Assembly (NCBI GenBank): GCA_028280915.1
Contig: JANQKX010000168.1
Location: forward strand, 1 to 12,059
DNA length: 12,059 nt
DNA from: Kiloniellaceae bacterium
GTDB lineage: Bacteria > Pseudomonadota > Alphaproteobacteria > Kiloniellales > Kiloniellaceae
Direction of reading: 5' to 3'
The position numbers and the translations under genes were made by a program. The stretch's first letter is position 1, and every line of letters starts with the position of its first letter. Below, piece after piece: positions 1-5,620 of this stretch. Below the pieces are notes generated by a model that was not told where the DNA came from, ran no database searches, and saw only the letters and a program-made list of their open reading frames with translations.

Positions 1-268
1 CTTCAAAGACCGCCAGGATCGCCTTGCGTCCATCGAACCTTGCCGCGGTCTCCGCCAAGTACCGGCGCCGGTAGTGCTCGTCATAGTGCTTCAGGCAGCC
101 CAGAAACAAATCCCGCTTGCCGTTAAAGGCGCTATAGAGGCTGGCGCGGCTGATCCCGGTTTCCGTCACCAAGTCATTGATCGACGTGCCGTCATACCCC
201 TGGGCCCAAAAGGTCAAGGCTGCCCGCTCCAACATCTCTTCTTCGTCGTATTCCCGGGGCCTAGGCAT
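1..268 (-). CDS. TetR/AcrR-family transcriptional regulator, N-terminal part (cut by window edge)
   Basis: This is the DNA-binding half of a TetR-family repressor; 89 residues are visible and the ligand-binding domain lies outside the window. The start is the ATG whose complement is at 266-268. It is preceded by an AAAGGA-type ribosome site with about 9 nt spacing. Residues 10-24 (EMLERAALTFWAQGY) match helix 1 of the family. Residues 27-48 carry the helix-turn-helix (SINDLVTETGISRASLYSAF) with the typical SxxSLYxxF end, followed by GKRDLF as in 'sKeeLf'. The family acts as a dimeric, small-molecule-responsive repressor of its own or neighbouring genes. Its inducer and targets cannot be told from this part. 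It lies downstream of the peroxidase gene on the same strand, 162 bp away, and a long inverted repeat sits in the gap, which could be its operator or the peroxidase gene's terminator. Confidence 0.95.
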   Translation of the reverse strand, partial: MPRPREYDEEEMLERAALTFWAQGYDGTSINDLVTETGISRASLYSAFNGKRDLFLGCLKHYDEHYRRRYLAETAARFDGRKAILAVFE

Positions 269-370
269 GGTGACAAATCCTTTTTTTACGAGCGCCAAGG
301 TAACGCAAAAACCGGGGCCGGCGCCAGCATCACAAAGTCCCGGCGGGCTGCCGATCTGCGAGGATGCTGA

Positions 371-426
371 TCGAATCAGAAGTTCGTCCGTTGCTTGCCA
401 TCTGATACACCGAACTTCTGATTCGG
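371..426. repeat. 15-bp perfect inverted repeat between peroxidase gene and tetR gene
   Basis: The left arm 372-386 reads CGAATCAGAAGTTCG and the right arm 411-425 is its exact reverse complement. The arms are separated by 24 nt, and the flanking bases 371 and 426 do not pair. The repeat starts 4 nt after the peroxidase stop codon (read on the minus strand). A hairpin there could end peroxidase transcription, but no T-run follows on either strand. Each arm is itself a quasi-palindrome (CGAA-N7-TTCG), which is the form expected of a dimeric repressor site. The pair could therefore be two TetR operators in front of the tetR gene. Function is inferred; the repeat itself is directly visible. Confidence 0.85.
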
Positions 427-430
427 GGCA

Positions 431-1615
431 CTAATCCTCCAAAAGATGCTCGTAACGCTGGTCCGTCAGGGTCTTCATGAAGGCGACCAGGGCATCGATC
501 CGCTGGTCGTCCAGCGCCGGGCCATGCTCCAGCTCTTTCAGGGACAAGGTGCCGTCCACCTCCGGCGGCCCCCAGGGCTGGCCCGTTTCCGGGTTGGTCT
601 GGGCCGCCGGCGCCCGGCTGTTGTATTTGTTGTAAAAGACCACGGTGGTGCGCAGATCCTCAAACACGCCGTTGTGCATGTAAGGGCCGGTGACCGCCAC
701 GTTCCGCAGCGTCGGCACCTTGAACTTGCCCGCTTGGGCCGGGTCCGACACCAAGGGGTTTTCCAACAGGCCCCGGTCCACATGATCGTCCGGCAGCCCG
801 TTGGCCGCCCGCACCGCGGTGTGGGTCGGAATACCGATGTTGTGATACTCGTAGTTGGAAAAGGTCTCCGTCGGCGCGATGGGCGAGGTGTGCAACTGGT
901 GGCACTGGTTACAGTTGGAAAACTGCTCGGAGAAGAACAGCACCCGGCCCAGTTCCTCCTGATCGGTCAGAGCCAGCTCACCCCGCAGGTAGCGGTCATA
1001 TCTGGAATCGAAGGGCGCGAAGTGCGCCGTCATTTCGAAAGCGGCGATGCTCTCGCGCATGGCCTCATAGGCGCTGTCCGCGTCGTCCCAGATCTCCGCG
1101 CCATAGAGCGCCTTGAACGCGGTCACGTAGTCGTCGCTCTCCCGCAGGCGATCCACCACGGCGGCCTTGTCGGGCATGCCCATCTCGATGGGATTGAGGG
1201 GCGGGCCGCCGGCCTGGCCGGCCAGGTGGGGCTCGCGCCCATCCAGGAACTGGCCGCCCCGGTAGGCGCCCTCGGAAGTTTGGTGAAAGGGCGGTGAAAA
1301 GCGCGCGTAAGACGCCGTGGGGGCATGACGGTCGCCCAAAGAAACCCCGTCATCCCCCAGGGACACCGCCAGGCCCACCTCCGTCGGACGCGGGTCCACG
1401 AAGCCGAAACTCGGGTCGTGACAGGTGGCACAGGCCTGGGTCCGGTTCATGGACAAGTTGGTGTCGTGAAACAGAGCCTCGCCCAGCGCTTCCTTGCTGT
1501 CAAAAGCCCCCATTTCGTCAGCCAGCGCGGGCAGCCGCCCACCCGCCGCCAGAACCAACCCGGCCACGGCCATGCTCAGCCAAACCTGCTTTTCTCCCCT
1601 TAAATGACGCCCCAT
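431..1615 (-). CDS. Periplasmic di-haem cytochrome c peroxidase (MauG/CcpA family)
   Basis: A 394-residue exported di-haem protein. An N-terminal signal peptide is seen at residues 1-32: basic MGRHLRGEK, a hydrophobic stretch, then PALA. There are two c-type haem sites, CATCH at 62-66 and CNQCH at 235-239. The C-terminal signature PTLRNVAVTGPYMHNGVF (301-318) has Met313 at the place of the distal ligand of the high-potential haem in bacterial peroxidases; MauG itself has Tyr there, so peroxidase is favoured over MauG. The family reduces hydrogen peroxide to water in the periplasm with electrons from cytochrome c or cupredoxin. The start ATG has a strong site, GGAGAGAGGG, 5 nt upstream. A perfect FNR-type box lies about 107 bp upstream (see separate entry), in keeping with the known Anr/FNR control of some ccp genes. 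Length is slightly above the common 320-350 residues because of an insert near 335-355. The exact substrate is not provable here. Confidence 0.95.
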   Translation of the reverse strand: MGRHLRGEKQVWLSMAVAGLVLAAGGRLPALADEMGAFDSKEALGEALFHDTNLSMNRTQACATCHDPSFGFVDPRPTEVGLAVSLGDDGVSLGDRHAPTASYARFSPPFHQTSEGAYRGGQFLDGREPHLAGQAGGPPLNPIEMGMPDKAAVVDRLRESDDYVTAFKALYGAEIWDDADSAYEAMRESIAAFEMTAHFAPFDSRYDRYLRGELALTDQEELGRVLFFSEQFSNCNQCHQLHTSPIAPTETFSNYEYHNIGIPTHTAVRAANGLPDDHVDRGLLENPLVSDPAQAGKFKVPTLRNVAVTGPYMHNGVFEDLRTTVVFYNKYNSRAPAAQTNPETGQPWGPPEVDGTLSLKELEHGPALDDQRIDALVAFMKTLTDQRYEHLLED

Positions 1616-1694
1616 CTGAACCCTCTCTCCTCTGGCTCACGGTTAAAGCACACCGCCCGAGCAAGTTTCTTTCCTTACCCGACTTCTCCTGAAA

Positions 1695-1700
1695 ACAATA
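1695..1700 (-). promoter_or_regulatory. -10-like element of the peroxidase promoter
   Basis: On the minus strand this hexamer reads TATTGT (4 of 6 match to TATAAT). It begins 21 nt downstream of the FNR-type box. In class II FNR-activated promoters the box is centred at -41.5 and leaves about 22 nt to the -10 element, so the spacing fits. The transcription start would be near 1687-1688, leaving a leader of about 72 nt before the peroxidase ATG. The element is short and is called mainly from its spacing. Confidence 0.5.
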
Positions 1701-1721
1701 GTCATTTGCAGCAAAGCCGCC

Positions 1722-1735
1722 TTGATCAGGATCAA
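1722..1735 (-). promoter_or_regulatory. FNR/Anr/FixK-type operator (TTGAT-N4-ATCAA)
   Basis: The 14-mer TTGATCAGGATCAA is a perfect match to the consensus TTGAT-N4-ATCAA bound by FNR, Anr, FnrL and FixK-type CRP-family regulators. It lies in the divergent gap between the peroxidase gene (minus) and the IalB-family gene (plus). Its centre is about 113 bp from the peroxidase ATG and about 190 bp from the preferred IalB start. A -10-like TATTGT sits at the class II distance on the peroxidase side, so activation of the peroxidase under low oxygen is the favoured reading. Dual control of the divergent gene is possible. No FNR-family gene is in the window. Confidence 0.75.
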
Positions 1736-1918
1736 AACCAGCCCAAGAACAAGAACTTTTCCCCTAAACCCCTACACCGCTTAATGGATTTGAAACCCAG
1801 TAAATTTTTAGAAAATGAAACGAAAAACTAACCGAATGGTTTTAGGGTCTTGCTTACCATAAATGACATTTTTCTGATGTATCGGTCCCTTACCCTGGAA
1901 CATGAGCTCGCGATTGAC

Positions 1919-2554
1919 ATGAAAAACCCAATGAAACACTGGCGTTCGCGCCGGACTCCCGCCCCGTCCGGCTCCGTGGGGCTCACCTGGAGCGCGATGG
2001 TGCTGGCCTTGTCTTGCCTGATCCTGCCGTCGCTGGCGCAAGCCCAGAACCAAACGCAAGGTCAGGAACAGGGCCAGGGTCAGGGGCAAGGCCAAGGCCA
2101 GGGTCAAAACCAGGGGCAAGGTCAGATACAGCAACTGCCGCCCCAGCAAGTCGGGGACTGGGAACTGCGCTGCGTGATCCTGCCTGATTCGTCGGAGGAG
2201 AGTTGTGCCCTGTTTCAGGACGTATTCGGTCCTGAGAGCGAGCAGCCCCTCATAAGAGTGGCGGCGGGAAACTTTCCGCCCAGCAACGCGCCCACTTTGA
2301 TCATCACCACCTTGCCCGGCGTCGCCTTGCGACCCGGCCTCATCATCTCCGTGGATGGAGCGGAACAAAGCACCATTACCTATGAGGTCTGCTCGCCCGC
2401 CGACTGTCGTGCAAGCGGCGCGTTGAGCGATGCTCTGGTAAAGGCTTTCAAGGCCGGCAATGAAGGCGTCGTCACACTTTTCGAAGGGCCGCAGGCGTTT
2501 TCAATCCCCTTCTCTCTCAAGGGCTTCACGGCGGGTTACGCCAAGGTTAAATGA
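1919..2554 (+). CDS. Exported IalB-family protein (invasion associated locus B) with Gly-Gln repeat tract
   Basis: A 211-residue secreted or periplasmic protein. Its C-terminal two thirds match the IalB family: QVGDWELRC at 77-85, SCALFQ at 95-100, a second cysteine pair at 158 and 163 (CSPADC), and SLKGFTAGYAKV at the end. Four cysteines (85, 96, 158, 163) are placed as two likely disulphides. IalB proteins are widespread in alphaproteobacteria; in Bartonella the founder affects erythrocyte invasion, but in free-living species the role is not defined. The signal peptide has a basic N-region, a hydrophobic stretch near 26-38 and an AQA cleavage site near 41-43. It is followed directly by a tract of Gly-Gln dipeptides (46-71). 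The start is uncertain: ATG 1919 is chosen because it begins a credible signal peptide. TTG 1850, ATG 1877 and ATG 1931 share the frame, and none has a strong ribosome site. Confidence 0.88.
   Translation: MKNPMKHWRSRRTPAPSGSVGLTWSAMVLALSCLILPSLAQAQNQTQGQEQGQGQGQGQGQGQNQGQGQIQQLPPQQVGDWELRCVILPDSSEESCALFQDVFGPESEQPLIRVAAGNFPPSNAPTLIITTLPGVALRPGLIISVDGAEQSTITYEVCSPADCRASGALSDALVKAFKAGNEGVVTLFEGPQAFSIPFSLKGFTAGYAKVK
2050..2130 (+). repeat. In-frame CARGGN hexanucleotide repeat tract
   Basis: About thirteen imperfect copies of CAR-GGN (mainly CAGGGC, CAAGGC, CAGGGT, CAGGGG) run through the IalB-family gene just after the signal-peptide region. They encode alternating Gln and Gly with a few Asn/Thr/Glu/Ile interruptions. 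Because the unit is six bases, gain or loss of copies would change protein length without breaking the frame. The mixed third positions suggest the tract is not freshly expanded. Gln-rich linkers after the signal peptide occur in other IalB proteins; the clean Gly-Gln alternation here is more regular than usual in my experience. Confidence 0.85.
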
Positions 2555-2626
2555 ATAGGGCCCAGAGGAGCCCGGGGAGCCCAGGTCAGCTAAACGACAA
2601 ACAAGCGGGTACAATCTGCCCCCGGC

Positions 2627-3025
2627 TTAACGGGGCCGGTGCCGGGTGCCCACGCCGGCGGTGACAAAGACGGCGCTGGCCTCCCCGGCCACGTTGGCGG
2701 TGTGCCAAACGCCTGGCGGGTTGATGGCGAATTGGCCCGGCGAGAGGCTCACGATCAGCTCGCTGCCGTCGGGCTGCTCTTGCACGATCTCCATTTCCCC
2801 CGACACGCAGATCACCACCTCGCTGCCCTCGGGATGGACCTCCCACATGTCCCAGGACCGGGAGAATTGGTGCAGGCTGACCAAACGGCCGTCGATGCCG
2901 TCCCCGGCGTGCCGTTCCTGATAACCCCCGTACCAGGCCATGTCGCCGGTAAACGGCGGCTGGACCACCGCCGTGGCGCCCTGCCCCAGGTGGATGGGAT
3001 TCTGCTTCAAGTCCGTTCCATCCAT
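2627..3025 (-). CDS. Small cupin-domain protein
   Basis: A 132-residue single-domain cupin. The first motif is the degenerate form WEVHPEGSEVVICVSGEME (61-79) with His64 and Glu69. The second motif PGQFAINPPGVWHTAN (96-111) fits PG-x5-PxG-x2-H-x3-N, with His108. A metal centre with His64, Glu69 and His108 is therefore likely, although the first motif lacks the second His of the HxH pair. Small cupins range from isomerases and dioxygenases to binding proteins, so no substrate can be named. The start ATG follows a GGGAGG site about 11 nt upstream. It is the last gene of the minus-strand run after ectC, 113 bp downstream of it, so co-transcription is possible but the gap may hold its own promoter. 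It faces the IalB-family gene tail to tail with 72 bp between them and no clear terminator. Confidence 0.88.
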   Translation of the reverse strand: MDGTDLKQNPIHLGQGATAVVQPPFTGDMAWYGGYQERHAGDGIDGRLVSLHQFSRSWDMWEVHPEGSEVVICVSGEMEIVQEQPDGSELIVSLSPGQFAINPPGVWHTANVAGEASAVFVTAGVGTRHRPR

Positions 3026-3138
3026 CGACCCTTTACCTCCCGCGTTTTAACGTGATGGTATCACCAGTCTACAACGGCAAGACGGCCGCCTTGAAGCCAG
3101 CTCTTCCGGGGTCGGCAATGTCAAAACAAGACGGGGCC

Positions 3139-3522
3139 TCACAACAAGGGATAAGACCCCTCCGCGTCATGGGTTTCCTCGCCCACCAGGGCGGGAATGA
3201 AAACGCAAACGATGCTGAGCTCGGAGACGGCCTCCAGCGTATGTCGGTCGTTTTTGTCCAGGGCATACATGACCCCGGGCGCCAAGAGGTAGGTTTCGCC
3301 CGTGGCGCAATCGGTGAGCCGCCCTTCCCCCGCCAGGATCAGGTTGGCCTCCAAATGGTTCTTGTATTCCAGGGTCTGCTTGGACCCGGCGGCCACGGTG
3401 GTCCGGGTCATGCTGAACCCCATGTTATCGTCCCGCAGCAAAAAGCGGGCACTGTTCCACACCCCGGGTTTTTCCCGGTAGCGGCCTTGCTTTTTCAGAT
3501 CCTCCAGGCTGCGCACGATCAT
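3139..3522 (-). CDS. ectC: L-ectoine synthase, orphan
   Basis: A 127-residue cupin-fold ectoine synthase of full family length. The family signature is clear from end to end: MIVRSLEDL, DDNMGFSMT, YKNHLEAN, GETYLLAPGVMYALD, and HDAEGSYPL near the C-terminus. The iron ligands described in the Paenibacillus lautus enzyme (Glu57, Tyr85, His93) correspond to Glu58, Tyr86 and His94 here; substrate-site Trp and Arg align with Trp22 and Arg26. EctC cyclises N-gamma-acetyl-2,4-diaminobutyrate to the osmolyte ectoine. The other pathway genes ectA and ectB, and ectD, are absent from this window, so this is an orphan copy at least locally. It begins 14 nt after the dtd stop and its ribosome site overlaps that end, so the two are very likely one transcript. 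Orphan EctC proteins may use imported precursor, cyclise glutamine in reverse-type side reactions, or have a new substrate. Confidence 0.93.
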   Translation of the reverse strand: MIVRSLEDLKKQGRYREKPGVWNSARFLLRDDNMGFSMTRTTVAAGSKQTLEYKNHLEANLILAGEGRLTDCATGETYLLAPGVMYALDKNDRHTLEAVSELSIVCVFIPALVGEETHDAEGSYPLL

Positions 3523-3536
3523 CCTTATCTCTCCCT

Positions 3537-3983
3537 TTATTTTTGGGGCTCGGTTTCCAGCCAGATGGTCACCGGGCCGTCGTTCACCAGCGCGACCTTC
3601 ATGTCCGCGCCGAAGCGGCCGCTGCTGACGGGCACGCCCTGGGCTTCCACCTCACCCTTGAAATGCTCGAAGAGCCGCTCTCCCTCCCCGGGCGCGGCGG
3701 CCAGGGAAAAGCCCGGCCGGTTGCCCTTGGTCTCCGCCGCCAAGGTGAACTGGCTGACGATCAACGCCGCCCCGCCCACGTCCTTTAACGAGCGGTTCAT
3801 GCGGCCGGCCGCGTCGGGGAAGATGCGCAGCTTCACGGCCTTTTGCGCCAGGCGCGCGCTCTCGGCTTCCGTGTCCCCCCGCATGGCGCAAACCAGGATC
3901 ACCAAGCCCGGCCCGATCGCGCCGACGACCTCACCGTCGATCGTCACCTTGGCTTCGGAGGTTCTTTGGATCAGCGCCCGCAA
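3537..3983 (-). CDS. dtd: D-aminoacyl-tRNA deacylase
   Basis: A 148-residue cytosolic DTD. The two active-site motifs are intact: SQFTL at 77-81 and NDGPVT at 134-139, which holds the Gly-Pro pair that rejects L-aminoacyl substrates across the dimer interface. The N-terminus MRALIQRTSEAKVTIDG and length match the bacterial family closely. The enzyme removes D-amino acids (and glycine mischarged on tRNA-Ala) from tRNA and so proofreads translation. The start codon is TTG (complement at 3981-3983), supported by an AGAAAGGA site 7 nt upstream and by the family's conserved 'MR.liQR' start; no in-frame ATG lies just upstream. It follows the hemolysin III gene by 60 bp and leads into ectC with a 14-bp gap. 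A run of minus-strand genes suggests an operon, but dtd is a housekeeping gene whose neighbours vary. Confidence 0.97.
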   Translation of the reverse strand: MRALIQRTSEAKVTIDGEVVGAIGPGLVILVCAMRGDTEAESARLAQKAVKLRIFPDAAGRMNRSLKDVGGAALIVSQFTLAAETKGNRPGFSLAAAPGEGERLFEHFKGEVEAQGVPVSSGRFGADMKVALVNDGPVTIWLETEPQK

Positions 3984-3990
3984 TCTGTGT

Positions 3991-3998
3991 TCCTTTCT
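3991..3998 (-). promoter_or_regulatory. Ribosome binding site fixing the TTG start of dtd
   Basis: On the minus strand the segment reads AGAAAGGA and ends 7 nt before the TTG at 3983. This is the normal Shine-Dalgarno distance, and it supports the non-ATG start that homology also requires. Confidence 0.7.
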
Positions 3999-4043
3999 TG
4001 AGACTCTGGCCCCACGCCATCCGAACTCACCCCGCCGCCGGCT

Positions 4044-4682
4044 TCAGCTCAAGACCACCGCGCCCAGCACGGCCGAATAGTGGCAGGCGGCGGCTACCAG
4101 GACAAAACCATGCCAAATGGCCGTGTGGTAGGGCCGGTGATCGGTGACATGGAAAATCACCCCCAAGGTATAAAGCAGCCCGCCCAGGGCCAAGAGCACC
4201 AAGACGGTCGTGGACACGGTCGCGATCAGGGGCCCGAGCACCCACAATATGGACCAGCCCAGCGCCAGATACAAAAGTATGGAAAGGCGCTCGAATCGCC
4301 GGGGCCAGCCCATCTTGAGGACCACCCCCAGCACGGCCACGCCCCAGACCGCCGCCAGCAGGCTGTGCCCAATGACCGGCTCGAACACCAGTACCGCAAA
4401 GGGCGTGTAACTGCCGGCGATCATGATGAAAATGGCCGCGTGATCCAGGCGGCGCAGCATCTCTTTCCAGTCGGGCCGGCGGATCAGATGATAACCGGCG
4501 GAAAAGGCGAACATCATGGTCATGCCCAGGCCGTAGACCATCAGGCTGACGAACAGCGCCGGCCGCTCCCGGCCCGCGGCCAGCCAAAGCAGAACGACAA
4601 AGCCGACCCAGCTCCCCACCAGGCCCAGCACATGCACAATGCCGTCCGCCATCCGCTCGCGGTTGCTTACCTCGGAAAACAT
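4044..4682 (-). CDS. Hemolysin III / PAQR-family seven-helix membrane protein
   Basis: A 212-residue integral membrane protein (from the ATG at 4682) with seven hydrophobic segments. It carries the PAQR/hemolysin III landmarks: DGIVHVLG (13-20), SAGYH (61-65), RRLDHAAIFIMIAGSYTPF (77-95) with Asp80, KMGWP (123-127) and HTAIWHGFVL with a distal His (186, 191, 201). By analogy with adiponectin receptors, the His and Asp residues would form a zinc site with hydrolase potential. The name hemolysin comes from a Bacillus cereus protein and does not prove lysis here. A TTG at 4718 would add 12 residues in frame; neither start has a strong ribosome site, and ATG 4682 is chosen since it leaves the usual short N-terminus. 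It heads the minus-strand run with dtd, ectC and the cupin gene and diverges from the lipoprotein pair. Confidence 0.93.
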   Translation of the reverse strand: MFSEVSNRERMADGIVHVLGLVGSWVGFVVLLWLAAGRERPALFVSLMVYGLGMTMMFAFSAGYHLIRRPDWKEMLRRLDHAAIFIMIAGSYTPFAVLVFEPVIGHSLLAAVWGVAVLGVVLKMGWPRRFERLSILLYLALGWSILWVLGPLIATVSTTVLVLLALGGLLYTLGVIFHVTDHRPYHTAIWHGFVLVAAACHYSAVLGAVVLS

Positions 4683-4939
4683 AAGCTGACTTAACCGCAG
4701 ATAGCCGATGCCATGCAAGGCTTCGCTGAGCGGCAGCGCCCGCTCGGCCCCTGGGACGCGGCTCTACAAAGGACCCGGACAAGCCGCACCATGCGGTGAT
4801 CGCCCGGATCTTAATTCAATGTTAACAACTTTCTCATGCAATCTCTCGTAATTGATGTATCGCGCTGCCGCTTGGGACAAGAGCTGGTACAAAACGATGC
4901 AGGCTGGCACACAATCTGATTGTCGAACTCCCCATTCGT

Positions 4940-5620
4940 ATGAACCTACGCCTTCTTACAGTTATCTGTTTATCAACCGCGATGCTGGCGGCCTGCGGCT
5001 CCGGGCCCACAAAACGGGACAAGCGGCTGAACCGATTTATGGATGAACTCTATTTCGGCGGCAGTTATGACAGTTTGAAGTATCAAGACCACAAGCTCGC
5101 CCGTTGGGAAGGGCCGATGCGCGTTGCCGTTTCCGGGATCGATGTTGAAGACCATCTGCCAACGATTGAGGCGTTCTTGCAGGACTTTTCCCGTATCACC
5201 GGGTTGGACATCTCGATCGTTAACGGGGCCACCGAAGGAAACGGGGCGGCAAACGTCAAATTGATCCTGGAAAAGGAGAGCCTTTTCGCCATCAACCGCG
5301 AGTTCGCTAATTGTTATGTCACGATGGCAAGAGCGGGCACGGCAATTCGTCAGGGCACCATCCACATCACCGCCAATGAGCCGGAGAGCTTTGATCGCTG
5401 CTTGGCCCATGAATTCATGCACCTGGTGGGTATCCGTTATCATTCCCCGATCGTCACTTCGGTGATGAGCCCGGCGCACAAAGCGGACACTCTGACGCAA
5501 TGGGATGACTTGGCATTACGGGTCTTGTTTGATCCGCGCCTTTCGCCGGAGCAGCCCCGCGAGGAAGTCCTGGCTTTGCTCAGCCAGATCATCGCCGAAC
5601 AGGAAGCAAAAGATGAATGA
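4940..5620 (+). CDS. Lipoprotein with metzincin-like HExxHxxGxxxH motif (DUF2927-like)
   Basis: A 226-residue predicted lipoprotein. The signal peptide MNLRLLTVICLSTAMLAAC ends in a lipobox with lipidated Cys19. The C-terminal half carries CLAHEFMHLVGIRYH (154-168): His157, Glu158 and His161 form a zinc-protease HExxH, followed by Gly164 and His168. Further on comes SVMSP with Met176, reminiscent of a Met-turn, then LTQWDDLALRVLFDPRLSP (185-203). The ending resembles the DUF2927 family, whose members, as I recall them, often have a degenerate site (EExxQ). The intact metal ligands here point to a real peptidase or a metal-binding relative. The third His is one residue later than in the classic metzincin HExxHxxGxxH. 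Cys125 and Cys154 might form a disulphide. It overlaps the next lipoprotein gene by 8 bp, so the two are co-translated. No strong ribosome site precedes the ATG. Substrate unknown. Confidence 0.88.
   Translation: MNLRLLTVICLSTAMLAACGSGPTKRDKRLNRFMDELYFGGSYDSLKYQDHKLARWEGPMRVAVSGIDVEDHLPTIEAFLQDFSRITGLDISIVNGATEGNGAANVKLILEKESLFAINREFANCYVTMARAGTAIRQGTIHITANEPESFDRCLAHEFMHLVGIRYHSPIVTSVMSPAHKADTLTQWDDLALRVLFDPRLSPEQPREEVLALLSQIIAEQEAKDE

Larger units (their letters stand above)
1616..1918. other. Divergent regulatory gap between peroxidase and IalB-family genes
   Basis: This 303-bp gap is clearly richer in A+T than its flanks, especially at 1685-1900. It contains the peroxidase ribosome site (1621-1630), the FNR-type box and -10-like hexamer listed separately, and a short hairpin AACC-GAAT-GGTT around 1830-1841. 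A weak plus-strand promoter could sit near TTGCTT (1850-1855) with TCTGAT 17 nt on, but I do not press it. No RNA gene is recognised. Reading frames that run into it from 1850 would extend the IalB-family protein upstream of its signal peptide and are judged untranslated. Confidence 0.6.

Noticed and set aside
446..1297. 283-codon open frame on the plus strand opposite the peroxidase gene
   Set aside because: It is antisense to a clear CxxCH protein in GC-rich DNA. The translation is Arg/Gly/Val-rich with no domain, and such frames arise from codon bias on the other strand.
1830..1841. Short hairpin AACC-GAAT-GGTT with T-run on the minus strand
   Set aside because: The four-base-pair stem is too weak for a terminator and no gene ends into it from that side.
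1850..1918. Upstream extension of the IalB-family protein to TTG 1850
   Set aside because: It would place 23 residues in front of a complete signal peptide and begins with a TTG lacking a ribosome site.
3052..3064. Small palindrome GTGAT-GGT-ATCAC upstream of the cupin gene
   Set aside because: Five-base arms are expected by chance at this length; it does not match a regulator site I can name.
3052..4080. 342-codon plus-strand frame across ectC and dtd
   Set aside because: It runs antisense to two well-recognised enzymes and their junction. The composition is Pro/Ser/Ala-rich without a fold, and the start has no ribosome site.
4027..4782. 251-codon minus-strand frame overlapping the hemolysin III gene
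   Set aside because: It is a shifted frame of the seven-TM gene. The hemolysin III frame has the PAQR motifs, while this one gives Arg/Gly/Ala-rich noise.
5505..5612. Upstream extension of the second lipoprotein to 5505
   Set aside because: It would put 36 arginine-rich residues before the signal peptide. ATG 5613 has a good AGGAAG site and the usual overlap with the previous gene.
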